From Chania fonticola_B (lineage in GTDB: Bacteria > Pseudomonadota > Gammaproteobacteria > Enterobacterales > Enterobacteriaceae): 64,000 nucleotides of DNA. The stretch is from the NCBI RefSeq assembly GCF_048537545.1, contig NZ_CP183218.1; one strand, given 5' to 3'. Positions within the stretch are counted from its first letter, which is position 1. Every line of letters begins with the position of its first letter. Under the pieces are notes generated by a model that was not told the DNA's origin, ran no database searches, and saw nothing but the letters and a program-made list of their open reading frames with translations. The position numbers and the translations under genes were made by a program. This document shows positions 24,396-37,100 of this stretch, piece after piece.

Positions 24396-25055
24396 TCAGG
24401 CCAACAGCGTGTCAAAGGCTAACGAAAACAGTGCGGTTTCATAGGATGTTGAGGCGCTGGATAAGACGTATTCCTCCCCAAGGTTCTGTGAGTACAAGTA
24501 CCAACGTTTTTCAGCCACGTCGACGGTTAAGCCATTGGCAAAAGGGTGAGGTAAGGTAAACGTGGTCGGAGATAAAGAAAAACCCCGGCCATCCGCTTTT
24601 ATGATGGCTTCTTTCAATGACCACAGACGAAAGAAATCAACGTTTCCCCCCTGAACGAGTTGTGTAAACTCCTCAGGAGTGAGCACATCCTGGTAGTCAT
24701 GTATGTCAATCGGGACTCTCTTTTCCACATCAACGCCAATCTCCCCCTGCGTGGTATAGGCACATACAGCCCAGTCCCCAGCATGGGAAAGATTAAATCC
24801 CCCTTTCATTCCCATCACAGCAGGTTTGCCATAGCGGTTATAGTGCAGTTTAGGAAAGTGGCTTCTCTGATACCCTTCATGTTTTTTTAATGCATAACGT
24901 AGCAGCATTCTCCCTAATAATGACCGCCGTTTATCGTCATCAAATCTAAACCGATCGAATAGGATCCGTTGGTCTTTATCAAGATAATCCCGCTGCGAAT
25001 AAAGCAGTTCGCTGCTTAGCTCGTCAATACGAGAGCAGTAGATATAATTGGTCAT
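24396..25055 (-). CDS. 4'-phosphopantetheinyl transferase, Sfp/EntD superfamily
   Basis: 219 residues from ATG 25055 (MTNYIYCSRIDELS), AGGG 9 nt upstream; a longer frame reaches into the NRPS end without support. It carries the family motifs RYGKPAV, FNLSHAGDWAVCAY, IGVDVEKRVPID (Mg2+ and CoA-binding Asp/Glu) and FFRLWSLKEAIIKADGRGFS. It transfers the phosphopantetheine arm of CoA to the conserved Ser of carrier domains. It is 69 nt downstream of the five-module NRPS on the same strand and is its likely dedicated activator. Confidence 0.92.
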   Translation of the reverse strand: MTNYIYCSRIDELSSELLYSQRDYLDKDQRILFDRFRFDDDKRRSLLGRMLLRYALKKHEGYQRSHFPKLHYNRYGKPAVMGMKGGFNLSHAGDWAVCAYTTQGEIGVDVEKRVPIDIHDYQDVLTPEEFTQLVQGGNVDFFRLWSLKEAIIKADGRGFSLSPTTFTLPHPFANGLTVDVAEKRWYLYSQNLGEEYVLSSASTSYETALFSLAFDTLLA

Positions 25056-25124
25056 GTTGTTTAGCCCTTCACCGATAGCATGCTGGGCAGGTAATAAAAC
25101 CCCTGCCCAGCGCCAAGAAAGCAA

Positions 25125-28100
25125 TTAGCGGATGTGGCTAATCAACTCATCCTCCTTTTCCAGCAAGGTAAAGTGACAGGCTGCTATTTCAAACAGCTGT
25201 AGCTGGGCGATGTTTTCAACACCAGTATCAACGTTGTTAAACCGGTATTGTTGATACCCCTCATTATCTATCTCCTCTGTCGCCTTAAACAACACGATCT
25301 GCGTATGTTTTAATACGGCAGAGAGTGGCTGTATATTCAACAATTTATCACTGACGACAACCGATTCGACATTATATCTTAAATAATGTGGGATTTGTAA
25401 CCGCGCCATCATAGAGTCCAGGTTAAAGGATGACTCATTGCGCAGATAATGATCTTCACTTAACAACCAGGTATCCAGCAGATAGACAGTGATCGCCTTA
25501 ACCCCACGCGCTTCTAAATAGGCCGCGATCTCCAGTGCAATCTTCCCGCCCAACGACCAGCCTAATAAAGTGACCGGTTGGCTGACATCAAGAATGCGAT
25601 CGATATGCTCCAGATAATAACGTGCCAATTCATCAAGCCGCTCGATCTTCTGCTCATGATAGAAGTTGTATGAGTCAACCCCATAACAGCAGTAGCGCTC
25701 ACTCAACCTATTGGCCAAGGATTGATAGACCGAACAGTTCCCCATCCCAGGGTGAACCATAAACATCTGCGGCTTTTGCGTTACCGTATTAAATGGCACG
25801 ATCACCTCAAAGGACTTCCCTTGAGCCTGTGTAATTACTTGCGATAACTCGCCTAAGGTGCGTGCATTGATAATATCAAGCAGACGAATTTTCACCCTCA
25901 GCACCTGATTAATCCGGTTGTTCAGCCTCATCGCCAGGATGCTGTTGCCGCCCAGTGCAAAGAAGTTATCCTCCATGCTGATTGCCTCAAATGACACTTG
26001 CAACGTATCAGCAAGCAACTCGCACAATGTTTTTTCAACCTTGTTTTCCGGCGCCACGTAGGACACGGAATGGGTTATTTGCGGTTCAGGTAACAACCTT
26101 CTGTTCAATTTACCGTTTGAGGTCACCGGCAGCGCCGTCAAATGAACGAATACGCTAGGCACCATATAATCTGGTAGGGTTTCCCGCAGATGAGCGCATA
26201 GCTTTTCGGTGGAAATTTCCTGCGCGGCAACATAATAGGCCACCAGATATTTATCGTTGCTACCACGCTCACTGGCGATCACCACCGCATGATTAACGTC
26301 CGGATAACTGGCCAGGCGCGTCTCGATTTCGCCCAGCTCAATACGGTAACCGCGCACTTTAACCTGGAAATCATTGCGGCCCAGATATTGGATATTGCCA
26401 TCGGCTAAATAGCGAACCACGTCGCCAGTTTTATACATCCGGCCATTGTAGCCCCGTAGCTTTTCCTCATTGCTCTGGAATGGATTGCTCAGGAAAGCTT
26501 TGTCCGTCAATAGCTTATTATTCATGTAACCTCTAGCGACACCGACGCCACCAATGAATAACTCGCCAATTGCCCCCGGTGGAATGGGTTGCAGTTGTGC
26601 ATTCAGCACATAGGCGGAAGTATTGTCTATCGGCTTACCGATTAACACATCCTTGATGGAGCGTGCGTTACAGTCGTAGAACAGCACATCCACCGTCGCT
26701 TCCGTTGGACCATAGAGATTGTGGATCTGGCAATGCGGCAGTAAACGCTGGCATTTTCTGACTTCCCCCACGTTTAACGCCTCTCCGCTGCAAAACAGGT
26801 AGTTAAGGCTGCCCAGTTTTGCCTGCAACGCGTTCTGCCCCTCCAGGGTTTCAAGGAATGCCGATAGCATTGAAGGGACGAAATGGAGCGTCGTTACCTG
26901 CTGCTGTTCAATCAGTTCTGCCAGATAAACATTATCTTTGTAGGCCTCCTGCGAGGCAAAAACGGTACAGGCCCCGTACCAGTTAGCCCAGAACAACTCC
27001 CACACTGAAACATCGAAGGTGTAGTTGGTCTTTTGCAAGATACGATCCTGCGCCGTGATCGGATATTGTTTGTGCATCCAGACAATACGGTTGATCACAC
27101 TGTGATGCTCTAGCATGACGCCTTTAGGATTGCCCGTGGTGCCGCTGGTATAGATGATGTAAGCCAAATCGCTAGACCGCACCGATGAAGGCTGGTTTTC
27201 ACCTGGGTAGCGGGCAATATCAGCTGACGTTTCCCGATCGGCGACATCAATAACGGTTCTGCCGGTTGCTGCTAGTGCAGCGGCTTTCTCATCGCCAGGG
27301 TTTGCCGTCAAGATGATATCGATACCGGCGTTTTCCAGCATGTAGCTCACCCGGTCATCCGGTGCCAGCGGATCCAGTGGTACGTAAGCGCCCCCCGCCT
27401 TGAGAATGGCCAGTATCGCGACCTGCATATGCTCAGAGCGGTTTAGACACAGCGCCACCAGATCGCCAGTGCGGACAGCAAAGCGTTCTCTCAAGTAAAC
27501 CGACAAGCGGTTAGCCCGTTCATTTAACTGCCGATAGGTCAGGCTCACGCCCTCAAACACCAGTGCGATATTCTCTGGGGTCCTCGCTACCTGCGCCTCG
27601 AACATTTCGTGGATCGTCATCTCCCGTGGGTAGTCGCATTCAGTGCGGTTCCCCTGGTAGATGATTTGCTCGTATTGCGCCGTATCCAGGTACTGAAGCT
27701 CCGCAAGGGAACGCCCCTGACTGCACAGCGTACCCAGTTGGCGCAAGATATGCCGATAAGTCGCAATGTAGTTCCGCATCGTTTGCCCGTCGAACAGGGC
27801 CGTCGCATAGTTGAAGACGCCACCTATCGCCTCTTCACTGTCGTCCATCATCACGGTCAAATCAAACTTCGCCGCCCGATACGCCCCTTCTTGCGCATCA
27901 TACTGCTCAAACAGGCTTTCTCCTTCGGTGCGTCCCGCTGCGCCAAACGATTGGAGACTGAACATCACCTGGAAGATCGGGTGCCTTGAACTGTCCTTTT
28001 CCGTTTTCAGCACTTCCACCAGTTTTTCAAAAGGCAGATCCTGATGGGTATGCGCTTCACTGACCTGCTGCCCCGTTTCGCCAATAAATTCTCTGACCGT

Positions 28101-31100
28101 TTGGCTGACGTCTATCTGCCGTCTCAGGACCAGCGTATTGACAAACAGCCCCATGGTATCTTCCACCCCAGGGTAATGCCTGCCCGCTATCGGCGTACCC
28201 AGCACGATATCCTGCTGGTTACTGTAAACCCCCAGCAGCAGGTAATAGCCGCTCAGCAGTACCGTGTACAGGCTGACGTTCAACGAAGCGGCCAACGCAC
28301 GCAGTTCGGCACTGGTCGCCGTATCCAGCTGGAAGGTGATATCGTCGCCGCGATAATCCAACTGCAGTGGACGCACATGGTCCGTCGGCAGGTTGAGCGG
28401 TTCATGGTCCGCCAGTTGCCCATGCCAGTAGGCCAGTTGCCTGTCCAGCGTGGCTCCTTGCAGGTGTTGGCGCTGCCACAACGCAAATTCCCGGTACTGC
28501 ACCGGCGGTGCCGGGAGTTCATTGCTGGCCTCTCCGGTGAACACGCGGTAATAGTGCAGTAACTCTTTTAACAGCAGATCTACCGACCAGCCGTCAAACG
28601 CGATGTGGTGAATAACGATGCTGAAGTAGTGGGCTCCCGCCAGCGTATAACTGCTGGCCGCAATCGGGCATTCCTGCGCCAGGTCAAACACCCGGTGTTG
28701 ATGCTCGTGCAGGTGTGCATGCAGCGCTTGCACGCTGTCGCATGTTTCGTGCGGTATGCTCAGTGAGAATGTCTCGGCTGGCAGGATTTGTTGATACCCC
28801 TGCCCGTCGTCGTCACACAGGATCAGGGTGCGCAGCACTTCGTGACGCTCAACCACCTTCATCAGGGCCTGGGCCACTTTCTGCGGATCGGTTCCGGCCT
28901 GCAGCTTGAGCGTCAGCGGGATGTTGTAGGCGTTGCTGCCTTCTTCATAACGGTCGATAAACCACAGGCGCTCCTGGGCAAACGACAGCCGCTGCTCCTC
29001 AGGCCGGGCGATCGACGGTGCCTGGATGACCTGGCAGCCCTGCGCGGTATTATCAATGAATGCCGCCAGCGCCCGGATGGATCTCAGGCGGAACAGGTCA
29101 GAGACATGCACGCTTTTTTCTAACGCGCGGGTCAAACGGCCCACCAGCTTGATCGCCAGAATGCTGTTGCCCCCCAGGCGATAGAAGTCGTCCAGCACGC
29201 TGAGGCTGTCCTGCGGGATGGCGAGCAGCTCGGCGAAGACCTCGGCCAGTTGCTGCTCGGTCGCCGTCTCTGGTGCCACCCGGTCTGCCTGCGCCTCAAA
29301 CGTGGGGACCGGCAAGGCCGCGCGATCGACCTTGCCGTTGACGGTCATCGGTAGCGATAGCAGGTGAACAAAGGCCGACGGCACCATGTAGTCCGGCAGA
29401 ACCTGTTGCAGATGGTCGCACAATGTCTCCCGTTCCAAGGGCTCCTGCGCGACGTAGTACGCCGTCAGATGGGTATGCCCCGCCGGGTTAGTGCTCGCCA
29501 GGACCAGCGCCTGCTGGATGGCAGGATGGTCGATCAGCCGGGCTTCGATCTCCCCCGGTTCAATACGGAAGCCACGGATTTTAACCTGGAAGTCATTGCG
29601 GCCCAGGTATTCGATGTTCCCGTCCGGCAGGTAACGGCCCCGGTCCCCGGTTTTATAAAGGCGGGCGTTTTCACCACGGCTACGTTCGGCATCACTGCGG
29701 AACGGATTGGCAATAAACGCGTCCGCTGTCGCCTGCGGATTATTCAGATAGCCGCGCCCAACGCCAGCGCCACCGATATACAGCTCGCCAATCGCACCTT
29801 GTGGGACGGGGCGCAGGTGGCGATCCAGCAGATAAACGCAAACGTTGTTGATCGCCTTGCCGATATTGGTATTGGCATCGCCAGGTTGATAGAGCCGCGC
29901 CGTCGCCCAAACGGTGGTTTCGCTAGGCCCGTAACCGTTGATCAAACGGACTCCGGCCTCACAGTAACGGTCAATCATCGCCCCGTCGATACACTCCCCG
30001 CCAACGACCAGCGTGGACAGTTCCAGCAGTTCATTTTGCGCCAGTAACGCCGGAGGAATAAAGGCGAACTCGATGGCGTGATCCCTGATATAGGCAGAAA
30101 GCGCGATAAAGTCGAGACGTTGCTGTTCTGGCAGAATATGCAGGCAATGGCCATTCAACAAGGCACAGAAGACATCCAGCGCATGGGCATCGAAAACATA
30201 TTCCGAATACCACAGCGTGTTTAGCCTGGCAGCCTGCTCATAGCCCGTAGGCATACCTAGCAGGTCCGACTGCCCTTGCGCCAGGTTGATTAACGAGTGA
30301 TGCTCAATCATCACCCCTTTTGGCCGGCCAGTGGTTCCGCTGGTATAGATGATATACGCCAAATCGTCTGGCTGCGTACGTGACGGTACATTGCTGTCGT
30401 CGAACTGCGCCAGCCTGTTGGCCAGTTGCGGGTTATCTATATCCAGCAGAGGGAAACCACAGCCAGCGATGCGTGAGCCATGATGCTGCTGCGTCAGGAT
30501 CAGCACCGGTTTAACGTCGTCAACCAGCAGGCTCAAGCGCTCCAACGGTGCCTGAGGGCTAATCGGAACATAGGCCGCCCCGGCCTTGAGCACGGCCAGC
30601 ATGGCAATGACCATATGGGTCGACTTATCAAAATAGAGGGCAATCGCGCTGTCAGGCTGTATCGCAAAGTTCGCCTGCAGATAAGCCGCCAACTGGTTCA
30701 CCCGCTGATTTAACTCGCAATACGTCAACCGCGTATCCTGATATACCAATGCCAAAGCATCCGGCGTTCTGGCGGCCTGCTCTTCAAACATCTGACCGAC
30801 CAGTTTATTTCGCTCCACGGCAACCTGTACCCGCGGCTGGTTTGCTACCAGCTGCGTATAGTTGTCCTGCGTCAGCAACGATAACGCCTGGGGAACAATG
30901 GCCGGGTCCGCGATCAACTGCTGTACGGTGAGTCGTATTCCTTGCAGCACGCCTTCAATCGCCGAACGGCTGAACAACTCGCCCGCATAGTTGATCTTGA
31001 ACTCAATGCGCCCATCCTGTTCATACACCATGATGCCCAGCGGGTAATCCAGTTTTTCATCACTGTCCTCAAACTCGAGTTTGAACAGGCTCTCGCCGTT

Positions 31101-34100
31101 ATCGGCTGGCACCGGATAGTTTTCAAACACGAAGAGCGAGTTGAACAGCCGTACCCCCGCCTTTTGCAGTGTGATCAGGCTGATATTGCTGTAGCTATTG
31201 ATGTCATTTATATGGGCCTGCAGGCGTTTGACATTCTCGATGATCGCCTCATCGGTATGCGCCAGAACTACAGGCAACGTATTGATATATAAACCAACAG
31301 AGCGTTCAATCTCCTCCACCGGCAGGTTACGGCCAGACACCGTCATGCCCACAATCGTCACGTCCGCATGGCTATAAAGACTGAGCTGCTGGTGCCAGCA
31401 ATACTGCATCAGCGCATTCAACGTCACGCCATGCTGCCGCGAGAGCGCCTTCAGCCCGTGGTAAAGCTCACCAGCCAATGCGGTCGATACCGTCTGGGGA
31501 TCTTGCAGGTGTTTATATTCACTTAAATTGACGTGTTTCATCTCCGGCTTTAGCAGACCGGTGAGATTCTCTTGCACCTCTAAGCCACCCAGATAGTTTT
31601 GCCAGAATTGCTCGGTTTCCTGGCTAACCGTCTGTAGCAATGCCTGAGCCTCCAGATAGCTTTGATCTTCGGCTTGCTCCGGCGCGCTTCCCTGTTGCAG
31701 GGCCAGATAATTTTGGTGCACGTCATTGAGCAAGATCGGCAGACTCCAGCCGTCCAGAATCGCGTGATGGTTATTAAACAGACAAATGTAGTGATCGGCC
31801 GCGCACTTAACGAGATAGAGACGGAATAGCCCTTTAGCAGACAAATCGAAATGGGTCTGCTGATCCTGCTTGATGAGTTCAGCCACGATGCTTGCTTGCG
31901 CACGTTCGTCCTGCTTACTGATATCGATAAACTGCCAACCAAAGGTGCCTTGCTTATCGACGATCTGCACAAACTCTTCCTGCCAGGAGAATCTTAGCCG
32001 CAGCGCCGGATATTTCGCCTGGCTGCATTGCCACGCCCGTTTTAACAGCTCGACATCCAACGCATTGCGATAGTGCCAGACCATTTGCGTACGATAGGCG
32101 TTGTCGATATCGCCTTGCAGGACGTAATGATAAATAAATCCTTGTTGCAGGCTGTTAGCCGGATAAATCGCCGCCACCTCTTCATCCTGCTGGAGGCGCG
32201 CCAACAATTCACCGGAGACCACACCCTTAACATCAGACTCGGTGAGATAAGAGCGAGGTGACCGCTTAAGCTCGTCGATCAACTGGATTAACCGTTGTTG
32301 ATAAGTCGTGGCAAACAGTTCGAGCTGTTCCGGGCTGAGATCACCCTCGACCAGGAACTGTAATTGGCCATTGAGCACACCGCCGTTCAGCGCTAAGAAG
32401 TCCGTTGTGCGGTTATTCGCTGATAATGCCAACCCCGTAGATTCCTGAACAAATGCCCACTCGCCATCCCGTTCATCACCATCGAACTGGCCAAGGTAGT
32501 TGAAGGTCACTGCGGGCAATTCCTGCGCATCATAACCAACCAGCACGCCATAGCCTAAGCCATGGTGAGGAGGAGTTCGCAGCCTGTCTTTTATCAGCGG
32601 TAAATTGCGTACAAGTTCACGATGCTCAACGCGCAGATTGACCGGATACATGCAGGTAAACCAACCGACGGTATTGTTGATATCCACATCGTCAAACATC
32701 GCCTCTCTGCCATGTCCTTCCAGCAGGACATACTGGTTGTCACCACCAACCACCTGCGACAACGCATCCGCCAGTACGGTCAGCAGAACATCGTTCATCT
32801 CGGTGTGATAAACATGATGAAGGTCTCGCAGCAGACAACCGGTGTGCTCTTGCGACAGGCTTATCATCGTACGATTGAGCGTCCCCACGCGATGAGAGTC
32901 CAAACGCTGGTGCCAGCCGTCCAACTCCGTGGTCAGGTTATCCCAGTAATGCTTCTCATCCCTATGGTTGTTCACGACAACGGCTGGGTAGTTTTGCAGT
33001 GAGTTGACCCATTGGCGGTAACTGGTGCCTTTCTGGCCCAGGATAGTTTGCGCATCAACCGTCACATCCAGGTTATCGCCTTGTGCAGCAAAGAACTGGT
33101 AAAGCGTGCGTAAGTCTTGGTTGATAATCCGCCAGCTGACCGCATCAATATTGAGATGGTGTACCGCCACATGGATACGCGCAGTCTCATCAGCGTAGCC
33201 TGCAATATAACCGATATGGAACAGTGGCCCTTCTGCCAGGCAAAAACGGTTCTGCCAGGCCGTCAACTGCGCATCGAGCTGATCGGCTGTGAAATCCTGT
33301 TGATTGATCGCATCAAATGGCAGCGTCTCTATCGTTTGACGATAGTGACCGACAGCGGCATCTTTCGGGTAAACGGCCCGCAAAATATCATGGTATTCAA
33401 CCAGTTTAGCCACGCTCAAACGCAGTAACTCAACATTTAACGTTGGCACTTTAACCATAAATGCCTGGTTCCAATGCCCAGCATCAGGCAACTTCCCTGA
33501 CTCTACGGCCTGGAAGAACCAGCGCTGGATCGGCGCCAAGGGGAGCTCATCCGCCAGCATACCCGCCTCTGACTGGATAACCGGCAAACTGTCACCCTGA
33601 CGTTGCAGCAGGTAAGTGCTCAATGCCTTGGGCGTTCTGTGGGCAAAGATGTCTTTCACCGTGAGATGGTGGCCAGATAACTTTTTGAGTTTGTTCGCCA
33701 GTTGGATACTGCTGATACTGTCCCCGCCTAAACGGAAGAAATCATCGGTGACCCCCACCGCATAATCCTTCAGCTGTAATACCTCCGCAAATACGCGGCA
33801 GATCAGCATTTCACTCTCGTTGGCTGGGGCCACGTAGTTCACCTCATCCGTTAATATCGGCAGAGGTAAGGCTTTGCGATCCAACTTATTGTTCATGTTC
33901 ATGGGCAATGCCGTTAGATGAACAAACGCTGTGGGGATCATGTAGGCAGGTAAACGCTGTTGCAGATGCTCAGACAGCACATCTGCTGGCAATGCGTCTG
34001 GCGCAACATAATAGGCCACCAGGTACTTTTGCCCCGAGTCATGCTCCAGCGCCAGGACCACAACCTGTTCAATCTGTGGATAGTGGGTCAGACAGCTTTC

Positions 34101-37100
34101 GATTTCGGCCAATTCGATCCTGAAGCCACGGACCTTCACCTGTGCATCATTACGCCCAATATAGTCAATCTTACCGTCGTTCAGGTAACGGACTAAATCC
34201 CCCGTTTTATACAGCCGATCGTGACGTCCTCGCGCTTTATCTTCTTCGCTTTGCAATGGATTGACGATAAACGCCTGATGAGTCGCCTCTGGGTTATTTA
34301 AATAGCCACGGCCTACGCAGTCTCCACTGATATAGAGCTCACCCACGGCACCCGCAGGGAGCGGCCGTAGACAACTGTCCAGAATATAAGCGCCAGCATT
34401 GCCTATCGGCTGGCCAATGAGGGTATTGCTATCGCCCGCTTGGTAAACGTTCCTGGTGACAAAGACCGTGGTTTCCGTTGGGCCATAGCAGTTAACTATT
34501 TTGACCCCCTGAGCGCTATAGCGTTCTATCACGCTGCTACTGGCTACCTCTCCACCCAGGATTAGCGTGGAAAGCGCCAATGTTTCATTGTTATTTAGCA
34601 GCGCAGGAGGCACAAAGCCGATATCAATGGCATGTTGTTTGATGTATGCAGCAAGCGCAGCGAAATTCAAACGTATCTCTTTAGACAAGACATGTAAGCA
34701 ATGGCCGGTCAGCAGCGGGCTGAACACATCCAGGACATGCGCATCAAAGGTATAATTTGAATAGAAGAGGTAACTTTTTGTCGGCTCTCCGACCTGACAG
34801 ATCTCCGTGCCAAAGATACTCCGCTGCGCCTCAACCAGATTGGCGACACAATGATGCTCAATCATCACTCCTTTAGGGGTTCCCGTCGTCCCGCTGGTAT
34901 AGATGACATAAATCAGATTGTCAGGTCTGGTTCGGGTTGCCACATTAACCACCTGGTGGCTGGCAACCTGCGCTAACAACTCAGGATCGTCCACGCACAG
35001 CAGCGCCGTCTTTTGTGGATCAATCAGTGTGGCCAGCGTCTCTTGCGCTCCCAACTCCGTCAGCATAACGCGGGAGTGGATATTTTCTATCGTCCAGAGC
35101 ATTCTCTCCGCGGGCATATCGGGGCTAAGCGGTACATAGGCAGCACCAGCCTTCAACACCGCCAGGATACTCACGATCATGCGCTCCGATCTTTCCAGGC
35201 AAAGCCCGATCAGATCGTCCGGTTGTAAAACAAACTGCGCTCTCAAGTAAGCCGCCAAGCGGTTAGCGCGTTCATTCAGTTGCCGATAGGTCAGGCTCAC
35301 ACCCTCAAATACCAGTGCGATATTCTCTGGGGTTCTCGCTACCTGCGCCTCGAACATTTCGTGGATTGTCATCTCCCGTGGGTAGTCGCATTCGGTGCGG
35401 TTCCCCTGGTAGATGATTTGCTCGTATTGTGCCGTATCCAGGTACTGAAGCTCCGCAAGGGAACACCCCTGACTGCACAGCGTACCCAGTTGGCGCAGGA
35501 TATGCTGGTAGGTGGCGATGTAGTTCCGCATCGTTTGCCCGTTGAACAGGGCCGTCGCATAGTTGAAGACGCCGCCGATCGCCTCTTCACTGTCGTCCAT
35601 CATCACGGTCAAATCGAACTTCGCCGCCCGATACGCCCCTTCCTGCGCGTCATACTGCTCGAACAGGCTTTCTCCTTCGGTACGTCCTGTGGCACCAAAC
35701 GATTGGAGACTGAACATCACCTGGAAGATCGGGTGTCTTGAACTGTCCTTTTCCGTTTTCAGCACTTCAACCAGTTTTTCGAAAGGCAGGTCCTGATGGG
35801 TATGCGCTTCACTGACCTGCTGCCCCGTTTCGCCAATAAATTCTCTGACCGTTTGGCTGACGTCTATCTGCCTTCTCAGGACCAGCGTATTGACGAACAG
35901 CCCCATGGTATCTTCCACCCCAGGGTAATGCCTGCCCGCTATCGGCGTACCCAACACGATATCCTGCTGGTTACTGTAAACCCCCAGCAGCAGGTAATAG
36001 CCGCTCAGCAAGACCGTATACAGGCTGACGTTCAACGAGGCGGCCAACGCCCGCAGTTCAGCACTGGTCGCCGCATCCAGTTGGAAGGTGATATCGTCGC
36101 CGCGATAATCCAACTGCAGTGGACGCACATGGTCCGTCGGCAGGTTGAGCGGTTCATGGTCCGCCAGTTGCCCATGCCAGTAGGCCAGTTGCCTGTCCAG
36201 CGTGGCTCCTTGCAGGTGTTGGCGTTGCCACAGCGCAAATTCCCGGTACTGCACCGGCGGTGCCGGGAGTTCATTGCTGGCCTCTCCGGTGAACACGCGG
36301 TAATAGTGCAGTAACTCTTTTAACAGCAGATCCACCGACCAGCCGTCAAACGCGATGTGATGAATAACGATGCTGAAGTAGTGGGCTCCCGCCAGCGTAT
36401 AACTGCTGGCCGCAATCGGGCACTCCTGCGCCAGGTCAAACACCCGGTGTTGATGCTCGTGCAGTCGTGCATGCAGCGCTTGCACGCTGTCGCATGTTTC
36501 GTGCGATATGCTCAGTGAGAATGTCTCGGCGGGCAGAATATGTTGATACCCCTGCCCGTCGTCATCGCACAGGATCAGGGTGCGCAGCACTTCGTGACGC
36601 TCAACCACCTTCATCAGGGCCTGGGCCACTTTCTGCGGATCGGTTCCGGCCTGCAGCTTGAGCGTAAGCGGGACGTTGTAGGCGTTGCTGCCTTCTTCAT
36701 AACGGTCGATAAACCACAGGCGCTCCTGGGCAAACGACAGCCGCTGTTCCTCAGGCCGGGCGATCGACGGTGCCTGGATGACCTGGCAGCCTTGCGCTTC
36801 GCCGTCAATAAATGCCGCCAGTGCCCGGATGGATCTCAGGCGGAACAGGTCAGAGACATGCACGCTTTTTTCTAACGCGCGGGTCAAACGGCCCACCAGC
36901 TTGATCGCCAGAATGCTGTTGCCCCCCAGGCGATAGAAGTCGTCCAGCACGCTGAGGCTGTCCTGCGGGATGGCGAGCAGCTCGGCGAAGACCTCGGCCA
37001 GTTGCTGCTCGGTCGCCGTCTCTGGTGCCACCCGGTCTGCCTGCGCCTCAAACGTGGGGACAGGCAAGGCGGCGCGATCGACCTTGCCGTTGACGGTCAT